Shown here in pieces: positions 46,572-55,844 of a stretch of 64,000 bases of DNA. The position numbers and the translations under genes were made by a program. Source of the stretch: Laburnicola sp. R22_1 (taxonomy: Eukaryota > Ascomycota > Dothideomycetes > Pleosporales > Didymosphaeriaceae); the NCBI GenBank assembly GCA_014281115.1, contig JACONQ010000011.1, forward strand, positions 186,001 to 250,000. Reading direction: 5' to 3'. How positions within the stretch are numbered: position 1 is the stretch's first letter; every line of letters begins with the position of its first letter. The notes below the pieces were generated by a model. That model was not told the DNA's origin. It did not search any database and saw only the letters and a program-made list of their open reading frames with translations.

Positions 46572-47647
46572 TAGGCAATTCCAAAATTTGTTGCTAAAAC
46601 AAAATCACGAATTACCGTCTTCTGAACCCGAGATTCTTGACGAGTCATGACATTCCACCTTTGCACAGATGGTTAGGAGAGCATGGAGATATGTTCGATA
46701 GTCCCACTTCAACATAACCGGACGTGCCATCAGCAAGCCGACTCAAAGCTTGTGTAGTGGAACGTAGCTGCACATCGAAGACTCTCAGCCATGACTGGCT
46801 TCAATCAATGACTCTGCGGCTCTGTATATGCGTCCCGAGGCGTGCACTGCAACGCCCACGACTCACGCGAGGCGCTGCAGCCAGTGCCCCATCCATGGCA
46901 GCGACGAGATCCAGGCCGTAGTACAGCGCGGCTCTGGACACGGAAGGTGGCAGTGGCAGTGGCAGAACAATGTAGCCACGATCAGCCCTCCGTCTGTCAG
47001 CCACCGCGCCAGCCGCTCGGCGCGGTCGACGTCGCCGGCGTGATAGTACTGAGCGTTTCGGCCAAGTCTTCACACTATTGCTTGCTACGGCAGTACACCA
47101 CCCCCTTCTCTCCTCTGTCGAGCAGCAGCTGCTGCCGTCGTCGACCCACCGTCGTCGCCGTCTCCTGCGCCTTACCCCGCTCGCACCACGACACGTAATA
47201 CCGCGTGTTCGGCCGGACGGTGCTTGCCTGGATGTACGTCGCTCACGGAAGCAACATGTTTGTTGCTAGTTCGCCTTCCCTTACCGGCGGGAGCGTAGCC
47301 GTGAGCAGCACTATTGGGCATGGTAGTAGCCGGAGATTCTTTAGTAGTGCTAGCTTTGGCCGCCAGTTACTTAACGTGATGATGAGATGACACTCGTCTA
47401 CTACTACCTGCTGTAGCAGCCCCTTGCCGCTGAGTATGTTTGCGTACCCTAGAAAGTTGCTGTTACTGGTCGTGTCGCCTGCTACGTCTGTGCTGACCAC
47501 CACAACGGCGGCTGGGCTGTTCTCGCCATGCTTCCACTCGATGCAGTCGATGCTGCGCTTCTGCATGCGGTCCCACCAGATCCTCGATAAGCGCTCGGTA
47601 GGGTACTACGACTACTGTTACCCCACCATTGTCCATGCAAGCTGGTA

Positions 47648-49164
47648 CGGAGGTGCCTTTCAAAAGTCCTTGCCCACCTTGGCGAGCAGGGGTATACGCC
47701 ACATTCTTAATTAGGAAGCATCTCCGAGCCTACGTGGCCTTTGCTTCTAACCTCACAACCCCTCTATACTATTTGCTCTCTAATTAATACTATCTTTGCG
47801 ATAGCTCCTCACGATATTGCTATAAGGGCTTTAATAATCACTCTTAAGGCTACTAGAAAGCCTAATAACAAGATCACTGGTCTAATAGGGATTCTAAAGC
47901 GGACAATTAACTCAATATTTGCGCGAGCAATTATACAAGGCTTTGATCCATACTAGCGGCCACTTAAGCTTATAGATAAATACCTTAAAGATGGCTATCG
48001 CTCTAGGAGGCCTTTAAAACAGGATAATATTGCATAGAAAGTAGTTAATAGCGTACGCACTAACCGCTATAGATAAGAGAAGTCTTGCGCTGACATTGCT
48101 AGCGCGCTTAGCCAAAAAGGATTTAACATCTCCGCTACAACTGTCTGGCGCATTCTAAGGAAGGCAGGCTTTAAGAAGACAAAGCTAACAAGGAAACCTA
48201 GGTTAACAAAGAAGATAAAGAAGGCTTAGTATAACTAGTGCCTTCAGCATAAACACTAGACAATTAAGGATTAGAAGAATATTATCTGGTCTAATAAAAC
48301 GTCTGTGGTTCTCCTCTATAGGCGTAGAGGATACAGAATATGGCAGAAGGCTAATAAGGCATTTGTTTAAAGTTGTATCTATAAGAGGTGGAAGGGCTAC
48401 TCTAAGTTTATGTTCTAGGAGTGCTTTTTATATAATAAGAAGGGGCCCTGTCACTGCTAGACGCCAGAAACAAAGAAAGAGAAGGAGCCTACTACTGCTT
48501 AAATTAAAGAGCTTAACTAGGAGCTAGAGCCTATTATAAAGGCATAATAGGAGCTTAAAAATAGAATACGTCGCCTCGCTCTACGTAATAAGCCTGGATA
48601 ATAACCTTAATAGACGTGGAATAAGAAGACTAGAAAGGTTAGCTAGGGCAGAGGATTAGGTATTAACTAGTATTAATACTAGACGTTTGTCCTACTTCTA
48701 AAGCTTATACCCTTTGCTAAGAAGTGCAAAGTAGAGCAGCCAGGAATAGTTATATAAGAAGATAAGACGCCTTCTCACAATTATTACGTCTAGAGCTATA
48801 TGTATAGCATCTATAATATTGCGAAGCTGCTTTAGTGTGATAATTTACCTAATTTGAACGCTATTAAACCTTGCTGGCTATAGATGAAGAGAGCTACTAC
48901 AAAGAAAGGTGCACTAAAGAGCAGAGCAGAGGCTGTCTATGCTTAGGAGCAGTGCTGGCAAGATCTACCTTAGAAGAAGATCTAGGCTTGGATTAAGCGT
49001 ATTCCTGTTTATATCAAAAAGATTATTAAGGTAGAAGGAGGTAACGAGTATAAGGAGGGCAGGAATCTCCATAGACTTAGGTAATCGGATATATATCCAA
49101 ATTAAGAATGTGGCGCAGACCCCTGCTCGCCAAGGTGGGCAAGGACTTTTGAAAGGCACCTCCG
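47648..49164 (+). mobile_element. Tc1 DD34E-family element inside the helicase gene
   Basis: 1,517 bp with inverted repeats of about 65 bp (CGGAGGTGCCTTTCAAAAGT then CCTTGCCCACC) and TA duplication (47646-47647 and 49165-49166). It lies exactly after the codons for GGGKSLLFSV of the helicase, which resume on the other side. It belongs to the same family as 34716-36243. Confidence 0.93.
47811..49105 (+). pseudogene. Tc1 transposase, heavily RIPed
   Basis: Aligned with the 34845 transposase, the start codon has become ATA at 47811 (then APHDIAIRALIITLKA). Recognisable stretches are the helix-turn-helix KRTINSIFARAIIQGFDP, SCADIASALSQKGFNISATTVWRILRKAGFKKTK and VVLLYRRRGYRIWQKANKAFV. Stops are more numerous than in the sister copy and the final codons are out of frame. 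Its repeats remain well preserved. Confidence 0.85.
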
Positions 49165-50501
49165 TACGCTGAACAGCAAGCTCTTGCCTCCACCTGTTGG
49201 TGGCACCACCACTAGCGGCGTCTGCCCGTCCACGACCGCGTGTAGCGCCAGCTCCTGCTCGGCGGATCGAAATCCGACGTCTTCTTGACCGAGTACCTGC
49301 TGCATCGCCTTGCGGATTGCCTGCTCGTTCCTGTTGCTCCGCTGCAGCCCGGGTCCTCTGCCCTCCCCCTCGTCATCTCTACTGCTGCTGCCACTGCGCC
49401 CTCGTCGCTTCGTTCTTCGCCTCGGATCCACCCTACTCCTCTAAGTCTCTTCTTGCTACACCCCCTGCTTCCGGTCTAGTCCTAGGAAGTGGTGCCACAT
49501 TGCGCTGAGTGGTCGGAACGCTTCGATTGAGCGTACGCTGAGGTGCTTGATGATGTCCATCGGCACGCTGTAGTTGCCTAACCCTATCGCCGTCGTCCGC
49601 GCGTTCTGCAGCTCCATCACGTCCTCGCCGTCCTCTTTGTCCGCCTTGGCCTCCTCCACCTCCCCGACCTCGTCCTGATAGCCTTTGCTGAACGACTCGC
49701 CGACCACCAACTGGCTGATGCTGATGGCGGTGTGCCGATAGTCCAGCGTGTGCAGCTCGACCCCGAGCCTCTTGCCCGTCTCCCGCCTCAGCGCCCGCGT
49801 TAGTTGATCTGTCCCTATGGGCCCTGCTCGTCCGCCCACACATAGTTGCTGAAGCTGCTGCTGAGCACCTGCATGGTGAGGTACTCCTAGAACGGCTGTA
49901 GGTACGCTAGGTATATGACTATGGCCTGCCTAAGCCGCGGCGGTAGGAAGTGCGGCACTACCTTTGGCTTATCCTACTGCGACCGCGACTTGTGATAGTG
50001 GACGACTGTTATTACCTGCCTGTCTATGACGAAGATGTTATGGTCCTGCAGCAGCCCGTTCCGATGCTGCATCGTTGTGATCTCCGACCCTCTGCCCGGC
50101 TGCCCAGACGTTACGTGCACACAGGTCATCAGCAGCGTCAGGAAGCGGTCCACGCAGCGCAGGTACCGCTTCACCTGCTTTACGTTCCACCGCCCGTCGC
50201 TTAATTGAAGCCTACGACCCTGCTCCGTCTGCTCCGCCCAGGTTAGCATCCACGCTAGCTTGTCGCGAAGCCCGTTGTCGCGATGCTGCACAAACGACAC
50301 GCCTCGCCGTTCGAACGTGACGTCGTTGACGAGCCGTTCGAGCTTGGCGGCGAATCGCTCCTCCGCCCTCGCTATCCAGCACAGCTCCTTCCATAGCATG
50401 TGCTCCACCTTGGCTACTATGTCCTGCGCTATCTTGCGGAAGCGGCTGATGTGGATGTGCCGCCTGTGTAGGTAGAAGATGCTCTTGTCCTTCGACTAGT
50501 A

Positions 50502-52557
50502 CCATGTTTCCCCGCTCAACGCACAGACCCCACTCAACGCACAGTTTGAGGATGCCCACTACTACTACTTTTAAAGCTGTACAGCTCTATATAGATCAAA
50601 TTATCACGAGATTTTTTGTAGTAGCATTCTTAAAAGTCGTTTTAATCGATTGGCAACGATATATTAGGTGCGATACCTCTGTGGGAGGCGTACTGTACGC
50701 GTGCGCGTTGATGGGCCAGATGCCTCTACCACCCCTTCAATGACGGATAGATCCTCAGCATCAGCCTCTAGGTCCTCAATAACATGAGCAGGAGGTGCAG
50801 GAGCTGTGAGGCTACGCGCCTTACCCTTTTTAGCTAATTGTATATCATTCTAGAGTTGCTTTTTAGCTGCGTGGGCGAGTAGGGCTTCTTCGCGCTCTGC
50901 AGCCTTCTGCTGTTTTTCCTACAATTTAATCTCCTTTGCAGCCATCCTTATTTCTGCTCTTTGCTAAAGCATAGCCTATTTCTCCTGCTTTTTCTGCTCC
51001 CTAGCTAGCTTATTGCAATCCTTCTGGTGTTGTAGTTCTTCTGCTTTGGCGTCTTTTTGGACTTGTTGATTGCGGGCAGCTTCAACTTTAGATGGCGACC
51101 AGAAGACAGCGCCACCAGCGTAATTCTGGGAAGGTTTAAGTAGTAATGCCTTGCCACGCGTACGGCGCTTCTTCTCATTGATAAGGGCGTCTTTAAGGCG
51201 GTTGTTTTCATGCTAAAGGAGCTGTTTTTGAGTCGTGATTGCATGTATCGTGTGAGAGAGCTGTAAGGCGCGTTTATCGTAGATATCATCAACTACCTGT
51301 CGTAGGAGCCGTTCAATCTTGCGCCAGTCGCTTGCAGAGAGTACTGACGACGTACTATCACTGCTTGATGGCCTCTTAGGCTCTGGATCCTTGAATTTCT
51401 TCAATATAGCGTTGCTATCTAGTGGAGAGATGCCAGTAACTCTGAATAAGTTAATAATCGTTTCCTCAGCAAACGCGGTCCTATACGCCCTATAGAAGAA
51501 GCGGAAGAAGTCGCGCTTAGTAATAGATGTAAGGCCCTGGCTGTTGTACATGAATTGGGAGAGCTCTTTGGTATATGCAGCTGAGAGAGGCTTAAAAAGG
51601 CAGACATCTAGAGGCTGCAGCGTATGAGTTGAATGCAGCGGATAGATAGCCAGGAGGATCCTATTTTGATCGCGGAACTTGATAAACTCCATTGTAATAT
51701 GCGAGCCATGCCCATTAAGAATATGGAGCCTATAGTCGCGTTTTGCCTTCGTCTTAGTCTCCTCCTGAAAGCACCTCTTAAGCCAGGCAATGCCAAGTTC
51801 GTTGTTTGTCCATCCTGAAGGTGATGAGGCGAAGAAGGCGCGGTGCTCTTGAGGATCAAAATCCTGCAACCAGGTGTCCTGAATATTGCCAGAAGCTGCC
51901 TGATATATGAGGGCAGGATCGAGAGAGCTGCCGTCGGCGCATATACAAGCTATCGTCGTGATCCACTCCCTGTTGCCGTCCTGGAGTACCTGCTTGACGC
52001 TACCCTGATCATACTGGCGTCGGGAGAATACGCGCTTCATTCTTGACACTACCCCAATTAAGAAGCCCTTCTCATCCATATTGTATGTATTTGAAGGCTG
52101 AATCAGCTTTGTGGCGCTGGTTATCAATACCAGATGTCCATCGCGATATAAGGTTGATTTGATGCCGCGCAATATAGCGATCAACCCAGTGTTTTCCTGG
52201 CTCTTGATGGGCTATTTCTGCTGCGAAATTTCGTATCATCTCTCTTGTAGGAGGTAGGCCTCGTGTACACAGCTTTTCAATGTACTGTAGTAGCTGTTTT
52301 TCCTGTGTAGAGTTGAGGAGTCGCTTTTCTTCTGTCCGGGACGCATAGGTGCCCTGCACCCCGCGAAAACGCTTCGAGAGCCGCGACCGCTCAACGCCGT
52401 ACTCTCGCGCAACCTGAGATATATTAGGACGTTCTCCTAGCTTCAGGGATCTCAAAGCTTCAACAGCTGCGTCAATCGGGTCCATATTGGTAGAGTTATG
52501 AGGGTTGAAAGTATAGAGATTTTTGGTGCCAACTGTGCGTTGAGCGGGGAAACATGG
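50502..52557 (-). mobile_element. Fot1/pogo-like DDE element inside the helicase gene
   Basis: Perfect 25-bp inverted repeats starting CCATGTTTCCCCGC, with TA on both sides (50500-50501 and 52558-52559). In the left end CTCAACGCACAG occurs twice, 18 bp apart; the right end has one copy. Removing the element restores the helicase reading GNAGSAY then SKDKSIFYLH. Length is 2,056 bp. Confidence 0.93.
50664..52485 (-). pseudogene. pogo-type DDE-1 transposase, inactivated
   Basis: ATG 52485 (MDPIDAAVEALRSLKLGER), leader CTCTACCAAT. The psq and CENP-B-type domains (52072-52485) are open until AFKYIQYG. A short deletion with frameshift then moves to the frame 51213-52184, which carries NTYNMDEKGF, HILNGHGSH (Asn for the second catalytic Asp) and LQPLDVCLF (Asp kept). 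After a stop at 51213 the coiled-coil tail continues to 50664. Gene layout equals that of 57938-60053 and 37485-39607. Confidence 0.86.
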
Positions 52558-52754
52558 TACGCGCTGCCTGCGTTACCGGCCGCGAGCGCGACGTGCTTAC
52601 TGTACGCCAGCAAGCTCAACGCCTCGCTCATCGGGCTGTACGAGCCGTCGGCCAGGTACTTGTCTCTGTGCTGCAGGAAGCGCTCCCGGTCCTCGTCCGT
52701 CTGCTCGTCGCGGCGCGCGGACTGGAGTAGCTGCTCCACGCTAAGCACCCGCAC

Positions 52755-53250
52755 GCCTGGAGTGCGTTGCCGTAGTCTCCGCCCTGCGCGTTGACGTCGG
52801 CGCCCTTGTCGACCAGCAGCTTCACAATCGCCTCGTGGCATCTAAGTGAAGCCGCCTGGAGTGCGTTGCCGTAGTCTCCGCCCTGCGCGTGGACGTCGGC
52901 GCCCTTGTCAACCAGCAGCTTCACAATCGCCTCGTGGCCTCCAATGGAAGCCGCCTGGAGTGCGTTGCCGTACTGTCCACCCTGCGCGTTGACGTCGGCA
53001 CCCTTGTCGACCAGCAGCTTCACAATCGCCTCGTGGCCTCCGTATGAAGCCGCCTGGAGTGTGTTGCCGTACTGTCCACCCTGCGCGTGGACGTCGGCGC
53101 CCTTGTTAACCAGCAGCTTCACAATCGCCTCGTGGCCTCCAAATGAAGCCGCCTGGAGTGCGTTGCCGTACGCTCCACCCTGCGCGTGGACGTCGGCGCC
53201 ATTCTCGACCAGCAGCTTTACAATTCTTCTCAAGCCAACGAGGCTTGCGT
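52755..53250 (-). repeat. ankyrin-coding 99-bp tandem repeats
   Basis: Five units with exact 99-bp period, marked by CCTGGAGTGCG (plus strand) at 52756, 52855, 52954, 53053 and 53152. Each encodes a 33-residue ankyrin repeat with YGNALQAAS-GGHEAIVKLLV-KGADV-AQGG. Near identity between units points to recent amplification or gene conversion. A sixth, more divergent repeat lies upstream in the protein. Confidence 0.92.
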
Positions 53251-54002
53251 AATACAGAGGAGCAGGAAGCGACTCCAGACCCTTCTGAAAATCAGGCTCC
53301 TCCCATTCTCGATCTGGATCATGGATTCTAAACCAATTCAGATACGTGTCTTTTTTCTCCCAAAACATAACCATAGCTTCTTGAGCATACCCCTCTGCCT
53401 GCTCCCCCGTAGCTTGAGCATGCTTTATCCAGAACCTGGCTGAGTATTCCGCCAGCCTGAACTCTTTCGCGTTGTCGTGGCGCAGAAGCTCGGATCCGTG
53501 AAACTGAAGAAGGTACCCAAGGCAGCTCTTCGCTATAGCATTATGGCACACGGCATTTTGCATGCTATAGTGCGCTGCTGAGCCTTTTCTGATCCTGTCT
53601 GAGACGAGATATTCTTTGACAGAGTAGTGTGCAAGCGCCACGACTTGTCTCGCCCGCCCTAGCCTTCCGTCTTTCTCGTCCGTAGTTATAGTGACAAGGC
53701 TAGAGCAGATGTTCAACACATCCAGCGGATCTTCTAAAACCTCGTCGTGATCGAATCTGGCTTCATTTTCTAAATCGATGGCTACAATCTCAGCAACTTC
53801 GTCCACCGAGAGCGGCCGAGCCGAGAATGTTAGCCACCGTAGAATAGGGACAGCGTACTGCGAATCAGCTTCGCTGATCGCTGACAGAATGCGATCATAC
53901 GTTTTGTCTAGCGTCGGAGGAAGTGTTGCAAGCGATTTCCGCAGCGATGCTCGAGTACGACACTCCCCCAACGTGTCTAACTGACAAACAGCCTATCGAA
54001 AC

Positions 54003-54056
54003 CTGTATTGGTCATCAGTCTTGCGTGTTTAGGCGAGAGTAAGATAGCATTCGTAC
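54003..54056 (-). other. intron of the NACHT-ankyrin gene
   Basis: 54 nt, donor GTACGA, acceptor ACAG, with CTGAT 12 nt before the acceptor. Its removal joins GAQGM to FR-AVCQLD in frame, as expected for NACHT proteins. Confidence 0.6.
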
Positions 54057-55493
54057 ATTCCCTGAGCTCCTTTCATAAGCGCAGCCTCGATATCTTGCCT
54101 GGGAGCAGGGTTACTTCCCCACCTGCTCAACCGCTTGTCGTCAGATAACCTTTGCTGTACGTATTTATGTATGTCTCTGTCCACTAGTTCACTCTGAAGG
54201 CAGACGACATCCTGCCGACGTATAAAGGCCTCTAATGAACTCTCGATGTCTCGTTCTCTGCGGCTTGTCAGGAGCGTGTGCAAATTCTGAAGCTGCCATG
54301 CAGACATTGTCTCGAGGATGTCCGTCAGCTCCGCCCGCCCGGAACACTCATCAAGAGCATCGAGGACGATGTAGATGTGCGGAAACTCCTGCATCATCTG
54401 TTGCAAAACTTCCAAGAGTGCATGCAGCGAGGGCTGTCGCTGCCCATTCTCACAAGAGGAGAACAACGTGTCGAGGCTCGTTGGGATCCTAACGCACTGC
54501 TGCGAGAGCTGGCAGATCAAGGAGCGCACCATTAGCTCCGGGTTTTGCTTCTGCATGTCGTTGAAGTCGAAGAAGAAGTACGCAACCACCTTGCCAGGGT
54601 CGCTGTCGCAGTGCTGAAGCACATTCTGGAGAATAGTCGAGCTGAGGATAGTCTTGCCGCATCCAGGAATGCCATGCAGCCAGAGGAACAATGCAGCATC
54701 CGTCTTCCACTCGGCATACTGGTCGCTCTCAAGAAACCAAAGCCCGGTATTATCTTGGCGTTGCTTAAGCGCTTTCTGGTAGTTCGTAGAAGGATCCGGT
54801 GCAGATAGCCACTCACGTATCTTCACGAGCTTTGAGTCTGCGTATTGCGAATCAGTAGAAGTCGTGCGGACTGCCCACAAATCAATTACCTCTAAGCGGT
54901 TGCAGGGTAGATGATGCGGCGGTGTGGTAGAACGTGAGCGTTGCGATGTAGTTTCGTAAGGTCTTTGTGATGTTCTCGACTTTTTCCTCTTGGTGTAGGC
55001 TTACTATCGCCTTCTTGCTCTTTGTCCGCCAGCTGTCGTTGGTGGCTGGGAGCGTCTTCGCAAGAATGGCGTCCAGCTGCGCTATCTGCTCTCGACACCC
55101 ATCGACCACAGGTATGAGAGCATCTCTCGTGCTAGTATCTACCGAGTCCGCCTTGATATCTCGACTAATGTTCTGCAGCGTGGTGCTCAGGACAGGCAAC
55201 TTAGTGTTGATGTGGCGCAAGGACTTCGGTATTTCTCTCGCAACAGAATGAAACTCCTCGAGGCGACCAATGACCTTCGTGCTAAAGTCAACGAGCTGAA
55301 CGATGCTAGCGGCGACGCCGACGACAGCGAGACCCTCGGCCATGGTCGCATATACTATTGTTCGTTCTCTATCGGGTTACGAGGGTTGTGGGGCTAATAT
55401 GTTTACGAGTGGTAGCAGGGAAGTCAGAGGAATCGATCCAAGCCGGAAATTGCGTTGAGAGCGCACATCGGGAAACAAGAGGCGGGCGATATC

Positions 55494-55537
55494 AAGGAAG
55501 GTTGAAGGAAGGTTGAAGGAAGGCTGAGGGAAGGCTG
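55494..55537. repeat. four 11-bp tandem repeats upstream of the NACHT gene
   Basis: AAGGAAGGTTG twice, then AAGGAAGGCTG and AGGGAAGGCTG, about 150-195 bp before the start codon. They give a purine-rich strand typical of fungal leaders; a regulatory role is not shown. Confidence 0.75.
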
Positions 55538-55844
55538 AGGAAATAGGCGCCGACAATACATCTAAGCAGCTGCGCTTCTCAGCCACACGAGGAAAGTGCC
55601 TGGGCCACGTGTGGCGGAGCTCACGAGCCTCGTGGCTGGGTAGACCCGGACGTCCTCGTCGCCCAGCCATCGTGTACGGTCTGCTGTACCCCACACCAAA
55701 GGCAACGTCTCAATTAAGTTTTTGGGGCCAGTGCATCTCCGCCGCATGGTTAGAGCAATCCTTGAGTCGATCGACTGTCCACCGGCCTCGTGCGTTAAAA
55801 AGTCTCCGCAATCCTCTAAGCAGCGCGGGGGTTCGCGTGTGTTA

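Larger units (their letters stand above)
46800..52754 (-). pseudogene. telomere-linked RecQ-type helicase gene, fragmented
   Basis: Pieces in order on the minus strand: VEQLLQSARRDEQTDEDRERF (52560-52754); LVNDVTFERRGVSFVQHRDN through VHVTSGQPGRGSEITTMQHRNGLLQD (49974-50480); GKRLGVELHTLDYRHTAISI (about 49750); the helicase Walker A PPTGGGKSLLFSV (49167-49205); then, after a transposon, GGVTVVVVPYRALIEDLV, the DECH box VVVDECHLI (about 47400), LLTATLPP and EKGVVYCRSKQ (about 47100). This is the layout of fungal telomere-linked RecQ-like helicases. Two transposons, at least two frameshifts (near 47600 and 47040) and some Trp-to-stop changes break it. Both gene ends are missing: the 5' end abuts the ankyrin gene and the motifs fade before 46900. 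Confidence 0.75.
52755..55343 (-). pseudogene. NACHT-ankyrin (NLR-like) gene, broken and 3'-truncated
   Basis: ATG 55343 (MAEGLAVVGVAASIVQLVDFS). Residues 1-150 resemble the fungal N-terminal domain (SesA/NACHT-sigma type) of STAND proteins. A NACHT domain follows with Walker A HGIPGCGKT (about 54660) and Walker B IYIVLDALDEC (about 54350), then a winged-helix-like region and ankyrin repeats. An intron at 54003-54056 (GTACGA...ACAG) restores the frame to GMFR-AVCQLDTLGEC, where Trp has become TAG (CpA-to-TpA context). Between the N-domain and NACHT the frame is broken by a 19-nt segment (54871-54889). The repeats end abruptly at 52755 in helicase sequence without a stop codon. Intact relatives act in non-self recognition and cell death in fungi. 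Confidence 0.8.

Noticed and set aside
49197..49508. Plus-strand frame of 103 codons near the Tc1 insertion
   Set aside because: Complement of the helicase segment that encodes the Walker A motif.
52905..53252. Plus-strand frame of 115 codons with 33-residue repeats
   Set aside because: Mirror image of the ankyrin repeats; repetition is inherited from the coding strand.
54235..54808. Several plus-strand frames opposite the NACHT domain
   Set aside because: They are shadows of the NACHT coding strand, whose Walker A and B motifs read on the minus strand.
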